From positions 1,426,001-1,490,000 of the forward strand of contig NC_063017.1 in assembly GCF_020509005.1 (NCBI RefSeq): 64,000 nt of DNA, given 5' to 3'. The position numbers were made by a program, and so were the translations under genes. Below the pieces are notes generated by a model that had not been told where the DNA came from, made no database searches, and saw nothing but the letters and a program-made list of their open reading frames with translations. Of the stretch, positions 11,038-25,526 are shown one piece after another. The stretch is from Fulvia fulva (Eukaryota > Ascomycota > Dothideomycetes > Mycosphaerellales > Mycosphaerellaceae). Within the stretch, counting starts at the first letter, position 1; every line of letters begins with the position of its first letter.

Positions 11038-14000
11038 CTACCTCCCCCTTCAAAATCGCGCTCAGTCCCTTAAGCTCGTAGTATAGCCGCTATAAACGCG
11101 GCGTTATCCTCTATATTATCCTCTATACCGTCTATCTTATCTATCTTTATTAGTCCGGTATCGTATTCGTTAATCTTAGTATTATCGTATCCTCTACGGT
11201 AGCTAACCTAGCCTATACGAGTCGTGATTTCGTTTCTACCGTAGCGATATATAAACTCCGCGAAGGAGTCCGTTATAGTAGCTATTACTTAAGTCGAGGA
11301 AGAGCTACGGTACCTATTACTAGCTTAAGCTAGCGGTATATCCGTAGTTACCGAGTTAAGGGAAGTATACTACTTATATTAACGTATATCCGGTACTTAC
11401 CTACTAACGGTCATCTTTCTAAAAGTAGCCGCCTACGGGCTATTATAAGTACTAGTATTAGGTTCGTAATACGTAACTACTAGAAGAGCTATAGGTACCT
11501 ACGCGAATAACTCACGTAGCCTACCTATAGTTACCGGGTTAGACGTAACTATTAATAAAGCGTTCGCGGCTAAAGCGTTTATTACTTCGCCGATTATAAC
11601 GTCTTTAGGTATATCCTTATTAGGAATCTATCCTAGTAGCGGCGTAAACCTAGCTAGCCTATCCTTCGTAGGATAGTTATAGTAGAAGTCCGCGATAGAG
11701 GCGGTAGTAGTATCTATTAACTCCTCGGCGGGCTCCTAAGTAGGCTTACTATAACCTACCTATTATATTAGGTATATATACCTTCGTTCCTTCCTCCTAC
11801 CGCGTAGCGCTAGGCCTAGCGGCAATGTACTCTTTATGTTAAGCACTATATCTAGAAGCTAATACGTACTTATATCTCCGTTATTATCTTCTACCTCGAT
11901 CGGGGCCGGAGGTAGCTATACTTATCCTAGTATTAGTACGTATATAGGTATTAGTAAGTTGGCGTAAAAGCTATTATAGAGGTTACTTAGGGACCGAGGG
12001 AGGTCTAGACGGTACGTGTCGTATAGTAGCACCTTAGTGACTACGTATAGTCTAGTATAGCGGTAATTAAGTTTCTTTAATAGGCGCTTAGTACGCTAGT
12101 TACGTATACTAAGGTGTACTAGGTCTCCGACTTCGTACCGTAGTATAATCGTTCTATACTTATTAGTATATTTAGCTTACGATACTTATACTATTACTAT
12201 AGAGTCTCGTAGCTTATACCTAAGGTCTATTATACGTTATACGAATACATTTATAGACTCTACGTCTAATCGCTATTTATACGGAAGTAGTTATATAGGG
12301 AGGTTAAGTTTAGTATCTATATAACGTAGGTTCTTACTAATGCTCGCTATAAAAGGACTTACGCTAGTCGTCTCGGAGACGTAGTCGTTCATAGTAAACT
12401 CTATAAGTAGGAGCCAATCTAGCTAGTTATCCTAAGCGTAAATAGTGAGCGTACGTAGGTACTATTCTATTATCTTATTAGTATTCTCGCTTTAACTATT
12501 AGTCTTAGGGTAATAGCCAGTTAAGATCTTACGCTTGATTTATAGTAACTCGTAGAGGCGTCCCTAGAAGGCTAATACCTATTAAGGACTACGATCCGAC
12601 GTAATTGTCTTTAGTAGACTATATTAGGAGAAGATATACTTTACGTAGATATATACGATATACTCCGCTATTATTTCTAATACTAGGATATAATGCCGCT
12701 CCTTACCTAAACGGTCTATAACTATAAGTACGTTCTTATAGTACTGACTATCTACCGTGTACTTAGCCCTTAGTAGTTCGATAACGAAGTCTAAGGTAAC
12801 GTCGTCCTACGTATCGAATAGGACTAGTAGTAGAGTAAGTAGTCTATATCAAGGTTCGTTAATGCTACGGCTATTACGGTATATACGGTATACTCGTACG
12901 ATAGATCTAATAAACCGTGTTATTTGTAGCTATATATAGTAACGTAATACTAACCGGCTCGTAGTTCTCTTACCGGGGTACTCTATAGTAGGTGTATTGT
13001 AGAAGGCCTTAACGATACGTATACGTATAGTGTTTTCCTTATCTTTAGTAGGTAGGATAAAGAGACTATAACCGCTATGTCTATTCTTATTATAGATTAT
13101 CCTATCGACTAGCATCCCGTACTTATCGTCAATCTTGTTCTTTCGTAGTAGTTTAATAGGTTCGCCTACTACTAACTAGGTCGTAGCTTCGATTATATCG
13201 TCCTGTTCGTATAGCTTACTAATGTCGGCTAATAGCGCTTTGTCTATTACTACTCCTTCGACTTCGGATACGCTTAGCCGTAGGATTTAGCTAGCGCTAA
13301 TAGATAAGAAGTGTTCTAGTTTAAGTAGTATACGATCTTGCTATACGTACCGCGGATCTGATTTGTTATATAGAATCGCGTCCTATAAACGTCTAGTAAG
13401 GCTATCTAGTTTAGCTCCTTAAACACCTAGACGATATATAATCTTAAAGAAGAATTATAAGAGGAACTCGGCCTATCTTACTTGTCGTCTATTTAGTTAC
13501 TTAGAAGTTATAAAGTATTCGAGGTTCTTATAATCGCTATATACTAGTACTAGGTAGCCGCTTAGATTAGTAAAGTCCTTAAAGTCTAGTTCGTCGATAT
13601 CGCTAGCTATAAGTTCGGGCTTCTACTCTTTAAATACTTTGACGATAGCAAGTAGTTCCTTATTATAAATGTCGTAATTGTACTCCTACGAGCTTATCTT
13701 CTTAGATAGGTATGTAATTGGCCTTAAGATGTTGTCTTTATCGTGTTACAATAGGACCGTAGCCGTAATAAAGTTACTCATATCCGTTTTAAGTACTATT
13801 CTACGTCCTAGGACAAACATCGCTAATATAGTACCTTTAGTATCGGTAAAAGCTTGCTTCAGTCCGTCGAATACCTTCTAACACTCCTCTGTCTATTACT
13901 AAGGGCAGTCCTTCTTAGTTAGCTTTACTATAGGTAATACTATCTTGCTATAGTCCTTAATAAAGCGCCGATAGAACCCGGAGAACCTATTAAACGTAAG

Positions 14001-14605
14001 AATATCTTTTCTGTTTACTAGTATTCCCTATTCCCTTATAGCTTATACCTTAGCTAGGTCTATTAAGACTCCGTCCTTGCCGATAATAAGGCCTAGGTAT
14101 TTAGTAGATTAGGTATAAAACTTATATTTAGTAATTTCGAGTTATAGGCCGGCTTTACTATATTTACGAAGTACCTTCTTAATATACTCTATATACTCCT
14201 TAAGAGTATCGCTAAAGATGAGTATATTATCTAGGTATGCCGACGTAAAGTCGTTAAGGAACTCTCGTAGTATATCGTTAATATAAGACTAGAAAGTACT
14301 AGGGGCATTATATAACCCGAATAGTATTACTAGGTATTTAAACTGTCTATATTGTGTTATAAATACGGTCAGCTATTCGGAGCCCTCTACTATTCTAATA
14401 CGATTGAAAGCGGTAATAACATCTAGCTTAGTAAAGTACTTCTTACTAGCAATACGATTAATTATGTCTTATATTAAGGGTATAGGATACCTAGACTTAA
14501 TCGTACGTTCGTTAACTTATCTATAGTTAATATAGACTCTTAATCTACCTCCTAGTTTCTTAATAATAAGTACGGGTGATAAAGTATCTGCTCTACCTTT
14601 GTATC

Positions 14606-14839
14606 TATTAAGAATATATAGGCCGTAGGACAAGTATATAGGTATAGGTATATTATATAACTAGATCACGTGACTAGGGTTTACTAGCCTATAGGCTAGC
14701 AAATATCCGGACACCTAGTATCTATCTATACTAACACTAGCGATACTATATATAGATATACGCTATCCTATTAGGTCCTTCTTCGTCTTCCGTATAATCC
14801 GCCGTCTTCTACTACTACGTAACTCGTACCTATTTAATA
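14606..14839 (+). repeat. copia 5' LTR
   Basis: 234 bp. It contains TCACGTGA at 14666-14673, which the 3' LTR has lost to TTATATAA. The following bases (GGTTATAAGCCCGGG) occupy the primer-binding position. Confidence 0.88.
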
Positions 14840-17800
14840 GGTTATAAGCCCGGGTTAGTAACTCGGTGTTTCACCCTCGACAAAGTCGTATTAGAGTTAT
14901 TCCTCTTTAGAACAAAAGGAAGGCAGACTAGAGGCCGTACCCGCCTTATATAGGAAGCTAGAGCCGTGCTATAGGTATATATAAGACGTTAAAGAGCCTA
15001 GTAAGGTACTATTAGACTCCGAGTTAGGGAGCCTATACTAATACCTTAGATAAGTAGGCGAGCTTACTAAGAAGAGTCGCTCTCCGGACATCGCGTTCGT
15101 ATCGACTAACTATTTATTCTAAGAGAGCCGTAGTGTCTTAGAAACCCCCTCTACTAAGAGAGTTACGCTACAGTGTCTTAGTACTAATACGATCCTTACC
15201 GACCGACTTTCCTCCTCTTCCTGGCGGATAGCTATCCTCTCCGCTATTAACCTCGCGTTCGGTTTATCCTATTTCGATCCGATCGCGTACGACCGAATAT
15301 ATCCTTTTACCTAAGGGTAGCTAACCTATCCCTTAACTTATAAAAATAGAGAACGAGACTAGGTTTATAAGAAAGAGAGTAGTACCTCTTCTAATAAGAG
15401 AGAACTACGAAATATAGTTCAAGCTAATAAGAATATACCTAGTATCAAAGTAGGTTAACTAGGTCCTCGAAGACATTATTACGGACATTCCCGCTATAAC
15501 CCTATCTATAGCGACACCCTCTATATTATCGGAGTTATCCCTTCCTTTAGATCAAGCGATAAGAAAGGCATCGTATAGACGGTATAATGTAACGGCCCTA
15601 TATAAGATGTATATCTGTCTGTTAATAGATGATTAAGAGATGATATACGAAATCCGGTATACAAAGGATTATAGGAATAGGCTAAAGCTAAATACAAGAG
15701 AATACTTCTCGCTACTAGAAGAAGTTTGCTTTAGCAATATACTAATTTCGTAATAATAGAGGACTAGTCAATAGATGACGCCTAGTAGGAGCTTAGCTCA
15801 ATTGTAAGGAGGGCTGTTTTAATCTTGCCTTAGTTCTAAGACATTAAGACTAAGGACAGAAAGATCTAGTAACTCTTAGTAGCTCTACTAGACTTATTTA
15901 GCTCAATTCGCGATGCAATTAATGCCTAGGTAAATCTCTTACTATAAGACATTCTTACAATTCTTAGGGAGAAGTAGGAATTAATGATTTATTAAGGGAC
16001 AGCTATGTTTGCTAAGAAGGGTTTCTAGGGTAAGCTTACGTACTATCTCTATAATAGTGACCATTTTATAAGCAAGTGCCTACACCTTTCTATAGCTTAG
16101 TAGGCTATTAGGAACAAGGACAAACTAGTAAGGTTACCTACCCTACTAAGAGATAACCGTTACTACCTCGTAGGAGGTCATTATTACTGAACCTTCGTAA
16201 TGTCCTTAAGGTGATAACGGACCTTATAAAGTAGATAAAGGAGAACCGTAAGCCAAAGGCCTCCTCTAGTAAGAAGCCTATAAGGGCCTATATAACCTAG
16301 GAAGACGTATTAGACTCCAAGATACTATTAGAAGATAATAATATTAATAAGGTTGCCTATTCTACTATAGAAGCTAAAGGTAAGTACCCCTCGTCCGAGT
16401 AGTTACTTAACTCTTATACATCATTATATATAACTGACTAAGATTCACTATTTAGGGCACTAAAGCCTATTTAAAAGGGGAAGTAGATCAAGGTTAGGGG
16501 TAGCTATCTATAAGCTATATATATAGGAAGTGTAGTAATAGGTAGTCCTTCTAGAAAGCAAATTGTCTTAGAAAATGTCCTGTTTGTTCCTAGCCTTAGA
16601 GTTAGTCTTGTTTCGTAGAATTAGTTTAGCTAACAGTTTGCTATCTAACTACCTAGTTTCACCCTAAAATCCTTGTCTAGTAAACCCGTGATCTAGACTA
16701 AACTTCGAGGAGGAGTACCGTTTATCTACTCGATCTCGGAAATTCTTAAGCTATAGTATACTAGTATACTCTCTTAAGAACGTGACGGCACCGCTATAGC
16801 TAATACTAAGTCCGAAGATCAGTAGGAGCTATAGTATAGAAGATGTATACACCTTAGTAAGGGAATACTAAGAAACCTATATAGAGTCACTAATAAGAAA
16901 GATCCTATTCCTATTCCTTCTAAACACTAGAATTGTAAGGTCTGCTCCCTTGGAAATATAAGGAAGTTCAAAGGACCTACTATAGAGAGGAAAGGGGAAA
17001 GGCTGGCCCTTATCTCTATTAACATCGATAGGCCTTTTAGGGCGCAGTCTCTAGGCTAGGATACAAATATTAGCTTAAGATTGTAGATAACTTCTCTAGG
17101 AAGAAGTGGGTAATCCCTTTAAAGGCTAGGAGCGACGCTCCTATAGCCCTACGGGATTAGAAGGTCTAGGCAGAACGGTAGTCAAGGTGCTTTCTGTCTA
17201 CGATCCGTAGTGATAGTATAAAGGAAATTCTCGCCTTACTAAAAGAGTAGGAGAAAGAGTTTAGTACTTAGATAGACACAACTGATGCCTACAACTCTCT
17301 TCAAAATTGACCTATAGAAAGGTCAATTTAAGCCTCTAAGAACATAGTCCGGGCTATACTTAAAGACTCTAGCATACTAGTTAAGTTCTAGCTAGAAGCT
17401 TTGTAAGTATAGACTATAATCAGAAACAGACTGCCTAATAGTCCGATTATTAATAGTATTACTCTTTTACTAGAAGAAGCCTTTACTAGCTAAGTACCGT
17501 TAGTCGACCATTTCCGCGTCTAGGGATACAAAGCTATAGTCTATATAGACCTAAGAGCCTAACCTTAAGGCTTAAGGAGAGACAAGTTGATAAACCGAGG
17601 AAAAGAAGCCGTGTTTATAGGCTACTTAGAAAACACTACAAAATAATAGCTATTCTAGGATCCCGATATAAAAGCTATAAAAGCGTATAGTCACGTCGAC
17701 TAGTTTAAGAATAAGAAGGGGGGAGATATAGATCTTAGTATCACCTTTACTAACTAGCCGAGTCGAGCGCTATAGCGCAATCCTATTAGGAGGAAGCCCT

Positions 17801-19906
17801 TTAGGGCGAAATTTTCCGATAGGGGATTATTAGAGACACCGTTACAAAGGCTAGGAGAAAATATTAAGGCGGTTTTAATACTGTCGAAGGCCGATAACGG
17901 TAGATCTATACAGAACCTACCTAAGTCATTAATACTATAGTAACCGCTGTTTTTATAACTTCCCCCTCCCCTAAAAGACATTAGGGAATACCAGAAGTTT
18001 AGAGATTAGGGTACTTTAATAAAAGAAAAAGAAGATGTCGTTCAGTTCGACCTATCCGAACACCTAGCGCCGCCTTAGGTTGTAGGTAATAAGAGGTCAA
18101 GAGGGGACGGAGATAATAACTCTAAAGAGTATAAGGCTAAATACTTTAAGGCTCTTATCGCCTAGATATTCTATCTAGACCCTATAATAAGCTAGGTAGA
18201 GGAGATTCTAAACGATGTAGAAGAATATATATTTGCTACTATTAGGCAGGCTATAGCCTATTAGCAGGAAGTACTAATCCTAAAGTCCTATAAGGTAGCC
18301 GTAGGAGACCCCGAATAGGGATATATATAGAAAGAGGTAATCGAGAACGAACTTATTGCCTTAGTAAGCAACAATACCTAGGAAGCAGTTATAACGCTAA
18401 AGGGTACGAATATAATTATTTCTAGGTAGGTCTTTAATATAAAAAGAATGATTAGTAGAGCTATTAAGAAGTTCAAGGCAAGACTAGTTATAAGAGGGTT
18501 TCTATAGAAGTATAGGGTTGATTCGAAGAGACCTTTATACCTACTATTAGACATAATACTCTCCGAGTATTCATAGCAGTAGCGTATAAGAGAGATATCG
18601 AGATGTACCTAGTAGATATAGATAATGCTTTTACCTAAAGTAGCCTTCTTAAAGACATCTATATAATCCTACCCCTAGGAGTTAAAGCACCTCTAAACAT
18701 AGTATTTAAGGTCCTACGAAGCCTTTATAGGCTTAAGCAAGTAGCTAGAGACTAGAACAAGCTCTATGTTACGAAGCTAGAGAAGATTAGATTTACCTAG
18801 TCCTAGGTAGATCTATACCTACTTATCTATACGGATAGAGACCTTATAGTCCTTACCTATATAGATGACATACCTATTGTAGCTCCGAAGCTATTAGGTG
18901 TTCAGTAGTTTAAGGCTAAGCTTAGAAAAGTGTTTAAGATTAAAGATCTTAGTAAACCTACGAAGATCCTTAGAATAAGGATTATAAGAGACAGGTCCTA
19001 AGTCACTTTAAAGCTTGATTAAGGACACTATGTCCACGGTAACTTAGCCAAGATAAACATAGCTAGAGAGAACGCTACGCCAACCTACTCACCTATAGAG
19101 AGCTACGAGTATTTAGTGCCTACGGCACCTATAGATAAGAGGTATAACAAACAGGATTACTAGAGCTATAATAGTACCTAGATATAGCTAATAACAATAA
19201 CAAGGCTAGACTTAGCATTCCCCCTTAGAAGAATTAGCTTATATGTTACTAATCCCTTGTAGTAGTATATAAAGGCTTTAAAGAAGCTCTCCCGATACCT
19301 ACGGTCTTACCTAGACCTAGGTCTTATATATAGAAAGGGAGGGGGCAATATCTAGAGATACTCGGACTCTAACTACGCTATAGATAAAGTGGATAGAGTC
19401 TCAATTCTAGGATACGTGTAGTTCCTTTATAGATTACCTATGTCCTAGATAAGTAGGAAGTAGAAGTCTATTATAACATTAATAATAGAAGCTAAGTTTA
19501 TAGCTATCAACGTAGCCGTAAAGTAGTTACAGTTTCTTACTACTATCCTTAGAGAAATAGGGTGCCTAGAACTAGTAGGAAAGAGCTCTTTCTAGCCGAG
19601 TATAAGGGCAAGTAAGGGCACTATTAACGAGCTAAGGCTAGTTAAGCTTATAGGTGACAACTAAGCCGCTTTAACACTTGTTAAAGATGCCTATATATAT
19701 AAAAGGTCAAAGCATATCAACGTTATATATAACTATATTAGACATCTCTAGTAGTAGAAGAAGATTATAGTAGACTACTACTATATAAAGGACATAGCTA
19801 CTAATAGGTTAATAAAGTCCCTTAATAGCTAGTAGTTCCAAAACTTTATAAGGTAGCTCTAGCTTACGTAAAGGGATTGTAGGAGACTATATAGCCTAAG
19901 TAGGAG

Positions 19907-20140
19907 TATTAAGAACATATAGGCCGTAGGACAAGTATATAGGTGTAGGTATGTTATATAACTAGATTATATAACTAGGGTTTACTAGCCTATAGGCTAG
20001 CAAACATCCGGATACCTAGTATCTACCTACACTAATACTAGCGATACTATATATAGATACACGCTATCCTATTAGGTCCTTCTTCGTCTTTCGTGTAATC
20101 CGCCGTCTTCTACTACTACGTAACTCGTACCTATTTAATA
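19907..20140 (+). repeat. copia 3' LTR
   Basis: 234 bp, paired with 14606-14839. Differences are mostly C/T and G/A, as expected from RIP and deamination. Confidence 0.88.
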
Positions 20141-23100
20141 GTATCTACGAATACCCTTCTAGGCTAACTACTCTTAGACCTAGTACGCGATGACTTCGTC
20201 CTCCTAGTTTAACATCCGGTAGGGCCTACTAAAAGGCGGTATAGTTCCTAGCTTTAGCTTGATCTCGTAGTTAATACTAGGCCTATATAGTAGAAGCTCC
20301 TTCGTATCTTATTTAGAGAAGCAATATGCGAAATCGTAATATATAGGGAGAAGGTAGTCCTTTAGATTAATAGTCTCCTCCTTCTTACGTATAAATTTGT
20401 CTACATCGGCTTGTATATATATCTTATAGGTAGAGAGAGTCGGACTAACGCGTTACGCTACTAGTACGAACGCCGCTATACGTATATCAAGTCGCTCGAT
20501 AGTCTTATTATTAGAAAGTATCCTATAGCCGGTATTAGGCGAGTATGTCGCTATATTATATATATTACGGGCGCTTATAGCGTAGGTAGTAAGTAGGTCT
20601 ATAGTACGTATATCGCTAGGTTGCTATAGCTCGTTCTTATTAAAGATAAACATTATATATACCTCTACTCCTTTCCGCCTTACTATCTTCTAATTGCCTC
20701 CGCGCTAACTTCCTAGATATTCATATCCGGTAGTATCGGCGTAGCTAGTTTCTTTTCGAATAATAGTTTAGCGGTTCGCGGGCGTTCCTTTATTATTATG
20801 TTAGAGGTTATAGTCTAGACAAAATCTATATCGTCGTCTTCTTTAATAGTAGCTTAATACGCTAGTCGGGTCTTTAGGGTAGGTTCGAAGGTCTACTTAG
20901 TAATTACCGGTTCCTACTTGTCGTTAACACTCTATACCTAGACTAGCTTACTATCCTATAGGTAATACTCCTTATAGTGCTCCGAGTCGAGGGTTATAGT
21001 ACCTAACGTAAAGTAGATACCTAGCTAGTATTTATTATACTAGGGCCTGCCTAGTACGATGTTATACTCTAGATATATAACCTAGAAGGTTCTAGTCTCC
21101 TTATAACTATTGCCGAGTATAAGTTCTAGACTTATACGGTATTCTATTATTTCCGCGGCTGTCGAGCCATTTACTAACCTAAGGGCTAGTAGGTTATTAA
21201 GCTTGATCAAGGGCAGATTATGTTTTTACGTATAGGAGAAGTCGATATACTTAGAATTAGCACTGTTATCAAGGAAAGTAAATGCATTTTGCCTATTAGC
21301 TATCCCTAGTATTACGAGGTATAAGCTAATAATAGGGTTATATTCTATTTCTACTATCCTAAGAATATATAATAATAGCTTAAGCCCTTCGGGTAGCTTT
21401 ACTAGTAGTGCCTCTTCGTTATGTCTTATATTCTCCTTTTTATATCTACTAGTTATTACGCTTAAGTAGTAGACTAGGCATTTTCCGCCGGTAGTATAAC
21501 GGTAGTACCGCTAGCGTTAGTACCTAGACGTACTAGTATCTCGTACTCGAACAGTTCGTAAGTACGCTATTATAGGCGGTGACTAGGCTTACGACACTTC
21601 TTATAGAGGCTCTTACGTTTATAGCGAGTGTTCTTAGCTTCGTCTATAGTCTTACTAAGGCTACTCTTAAAAAGTTTAGGTCGGGTAGACTAAGCCTTAC
21701 GGGTCGGCTTATTAGAGCCTAAACCTACTAGCTTGTCGTCCTTATTGTCCTTATTACCGTCCTTCTTTTTATTCTTTAGCTTCTCGGAGCGTAGGTAGAG
21801 AGCGTCGAGGATCCTAAAGTCCTTATCTACCTAATAGAGATTATCGATTATCTCTTATAACGATTCGGGACGGAAGTTAAGATACTTATTAAGATAGCGG
21901 ACAGTTAGCTTACGTTATAGGTTGTCTATCGTATCTTTAACCTTAAGGCCTAGGATGTTAGCATTCTAGCGCTACTTAGGGAAGAAGGTCTAGAAGCTAT
22001 CCTTATTATCTATCTTAAGGTTACTTAGGCGATTACGAGCCCTACTAATTAGGTTACGGTCTCCGTATCGCTTAGCGAGTTCCTTAATAAGGTCGTTAAT
22101 ACCCTTATACGTCTTCTTACTACTAGTTAGGCTACCCGAGATAGTAGGGATCTTTAGTCTAACTAGTTCCTAAGCATCACCTAGTAAGGCTAGTAAGTCG
22201 TATACGAACTTAAGTACTACACTCTTATCGCGAAAGACCGTGTAGTCGATAATAGTCTCTAACTCGGAGAAGAACTTCTCGAGGGAGGGTCTAGATAGCT
22301 TACTATCGATAGTACCGACGAACTTCTCTAGCTTATCTATACTACGCTAAGTCTTAAAGGGCTAGCTAAGGTCTAGACCGTACTTAACTAGAGACTCAAA
22401 GTCGTAGACTAGCTTCTTCTTCTTAGAAGGGCGGTAATAAGTACGAGTATTACTATCCGACTCCGAGTCCTCCTCTAACTCCTTAGATAATAGATCGGAG
22501 TCGTTACTATTATCCTTATATATAGACTTCTTAGCCTTCTTTCTAGTAGTACGGCGAGCTGCCTTGTCCTCCTCGTCCTTGTTACTAGCTCTATTATTAT
22601 CCTTATTATTATCCTTAGATAGGGTTCGGCCGTTCTATAGGGCACGACGCTATAATATAGCGCGAGATAGTAAGGATCGTACTCGAGAGCGGCCTCGGCG
22701 GTCTTTAAGTTACTTCTTAAGATTATCTACCTAAGTTAACTACGACTTGTTAAGCTACTTAATGTCGTTCTAGTAAGTTTAAGCTTCTGTCTTATACGTA
22801 TCGAGATCGAATTCGAGGGTCTTGATCTTCGAGTTATTATTAGATAACTACTAAAGTACCTCCTTAGCTTACTTCTTTAGGGTGTCGTTCTTTACGGTAA
22901 GTGTTCTAATCTCTACGGACATTACTACATTTGATAATGCCTTAGGTCTAGCCTTTAGGTTATTAAGTTCCTTAACTAGGGTATCGTATTTATTACGTAT
23001 CTATTAGTCGTAACTCTTCTATCTCCTAAGCTCTTACTCTACTTTGCCTAACTACTCGTAGAGGATAGTCGCTATCTATATTACGTTCCTATACTCTTAC

Positions 23101-23674
23101 TCGGCGCGTCGTAGGATAAAGTAGATAGCCGCGGCGGTCTCGGGCTCTACTAGGAGCTTAACGAGCTAGTCGACATCGAGTTTAAGGAGGTCGTTCGCGG
23201 GAATTCGGAGGGTTTTCGCGACTTATTATATATCCTCGCCCTTACCTTCCTCGGTCGCGCCGTCGTCGTCGTAGTCGACTACCGCTATAGTAACGCCGTT
23301 CTCGTCTTAGATCTCGTTGTCGTTTAGAAGGTCGTATAAGTTGAACTTGCTAGGTAGGTTAGTAATAAGGCGCTATAAGTTCTCGAGTTTCTACTATATA
23401 GCGTCGTCTATAGTCTACTACTACTCTTACGTTTGTCCTTAAGTCTATATATTAAATATAGACTGGCGCTATACTACTAGTCGTATAGCTAGTAGTAAGC
23501 CTCGCTATCCTTAGGGTCGTACTATATTAGGTACTACTTAGCCTATAGTAGTCTCTTATACCGAGTCGCGCGTTTTTTATCGTACGCCGTAATCTCTTAT
23601 TACGGTTGTTATTAATAATCTACGCTCTTATAGATCCTGTTATAACTCTTCTACGGATATAAAGCCTAGCTAAG

Positions 23675-23835
23675 TATAACGGTTTATAGTCGTATTAATA
23701 TAAAGTAGCTAGGTACGTAGGAAAAAAGAGCGCGAGGTACGCCGAGGCTATATATAAGCCGAGGTGCTACGATAGTGCGCGCGGTCACGTGACCTACGTA
23801 CTAGCGAGACATTCACTAGGCCTAGGGCCGTAACA
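23675..23835 (-). repeat. gypsy1 5' LTR
   Basis: 161 bp; first bases TATAACGG are the RIP form of TGTAACGG in the partner LTR. It contains the same GGTCACGTGACC palindrome at 23783-23794. Confidence 0.88.
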
Positions 23836-23927
23836 CTTTAATATTAGAGTATAGTCTTATATAAAATCTCGAAAATAGGCTACTCGATTAAGAAATAAAA
23901 ATCAAGTACGTATCTATATAACCGCGA

Positions 23928-24464
23928 TGTTATAGTCTCCCTATAAAGTATATAGAAGGTAGGGACAGAAGAGCCTTAGAGTACTTAGAAGTCGTTAAGA
24001 AGTAAAAGTCTAGCTTAGTATATAAGCGCTAAGAATCATATGCCCCGTAACATTTACTACGGGACCTAGCCCTCTAAGAAGCTAAGCTAGAAGAATGTAC
24101 TACTCTACTAAACCTTAATAGATTTACTTCGGCTCGTAACTATATGACTTACGGTACTCCCGCGAGTACCCGCGACTACGCTAGACTCTAGAAGAAGCAC
24201 GTAGAAGACTCGGAACGTAGGGCAGGTTAGAATAAGGTTTTAAGTAAAGCTACTAAGCGCGGCTTCGTACGGGTTAGCCCTATTAATGCGGGGACACGTA
24301 CTCGCGAGGGTCGCGTATAAATATCTAGCCTTCCCTAGGCCTCTCTTACTTTCTTCGTCTTTCGTTTTATATAGCAATTATACTATACCCTTTTGTATCT
24401 ACACTTCGTACCTATATTCTCGCTTTTACCCTTATATCTTATAGGCTAGGCTCTCGCCCTAATA
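23928..24464 (+). repeat. gypsy2 5' LTR
   Basis: 537 bp beginning TGTTATAGTC. It is near-identical to 29951-30486 and, reverse-complemented, to the solo LTR at 62360-62878. Confidence 0.88.
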
Positions 24465-25526
24465 TCACGAAAGACTAACAAACCGTTAACCACTCGAGTC
24501 ATCCTTATAGGTGACCACGCCACCGATAGAGGTGTCAACCTCGATAACTAAGACACTCTATTCCACTTTAGTAAGTAGACTAATATCCCCTTCTCGAACG
24601 CCGCTACCTTCGGTACCTAGGTAAACGCTAACCCTAATACCGCCTACGCTCTTATTAACCGTACCGTCTCCTCTTTCGGCGAGACCGCCTAGTAGGTCGA
24701 GTAAGCAAACAACTAAGTAATATACCTTTAAGGTATTATAAATACCTTCTAGAACCTCGTACCGTACGCCGACGGTAACCGCCGCTAGTACTTCTCTAAG
24801 AAGGTTAACGACCTAGACGAGTTCGACGGTAATAAGAGTAAGTTCGAGGCATTTAAGACATAGCTCACTATTAAGCTATTAGCTAATACCGACTACTTTC
24901 CGTAAGAGAAGGACAAGGTTACGTACGTCTTCTCCCTCCTTCGGGGAGACGCCGCGGCTTAGGTATAATACTTTATCGATAACGCTACGTAGACTATCGG
25001 CTACCCGGACGTCCTTGCCTTAATATAGGACCTCTATACTACCTTTAGTGATCTAGACCGTAGAGCTACCGCCTAGAACGCTATCTATAACCTCCTCTAG
25101 AAGAACAAGAGCTTCGCCGAGTACCTCGCGGCCTTTAACCGCGATATCGGGTTTACCGGCTATAACGAAGAGACTAAGAAGAGTACTCTCCGCCGTAGCT
25201 TATTAGTAGAGCTTCTTCGAGCCCTCGAGGATAAGGACGTCGGTACTAAAAGCTTCTATAAGCTCGTCGAGACCTACTAGCGCCTCGACTCTAATATAAA
25301 ATATACCGCCTCTCTCCTCGCTTCCCGTTCTTAAGGTCGTTAGCCTCGTAGTCCCGGAAGCTACTTCGCTACTCTACTAGGCGCCGCCGCTCCTACGGCT
25401 CTCCCTCCCGTCTCTATAGGTAATACTATAGATCTTAGCGCTAGTACCGCCGTCCCTCGAGTCTAGGGCCTCGTTAACGGTAAGCTTACTCCCGAAGAGA
25501 AGCTTCGCCGTTACTAGGCCGGACTC

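Larger units (their letters stand above)
14606..20140 (+). mobile_element. Ty1/copia LTR retrotransposon nested in gypsy1
   Basis: Two 234-bp LTRs (14606-14839 and 19907-20140) start TATTAAGAA and end TTTAATA, the RIP forms of TG..CA. They are flanked by a 5-bp target duplication GTATC (14601-14605 and 20141-20145). The plus strand encodes gag-pol in copia order: gag-like 15.2-16.5 kb, integrase about 17.0-17.6 kb (YKLKIVDNFSRKKWVIPLK, GLRRDKLINRGKEAVFIGY), and RVT_2 reverse transcriptase about 18.4-19.0 kb (KARLVIRGF, DIDNAFT, YIDDIPIVA), then RNase H to 19.8 kb. Full of RIP stops. It interrupts the RT N-terminus of gypsy1, so it is younger than that insertion. Confidence 0.9.
10877..23835 (-). 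mobile_element. Ty3/gypsy LTR retrotransposon (gypsy1), split by a copia element
   Basis: Two 161-bp LTRs (10877-11037 and 23675-23835; TG..CA, one mutated to TA) are flanked by CTTTG (10872-10876) and its RIP form CTTTA (23836-23840). Minus-strand relics run from gag and protease (about 23.6-21.0 kb) through reverse transcriptase start (about 20.4-20.2 kb). After the inserted copia element comes the rest of RT ([32 protein letters not shown] near 14.5-14.2 kb), RNase H, and integrase (zinc region about 13.1 kb; core about 12.8-12.3 kb). A polypurine tract lies beside the 3' LTR (11038-11050 on the complementary strand). Without the copia insert it is about 7.4 kb. All frames carry RIP stops. 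Confidence 0.88.

Noticed and set aside
12757..13115. Short open frames in the middle repeat block
   Set aside because: The minus-strand frame is a piece of the gypsy1 integrase region and the plus-strand frame is its shadow; neither is a gene.
17754..17981. A 75-codon minus-strand frame
   Set aside because: It is antisense to the copia polyprotein with no motif of its own.
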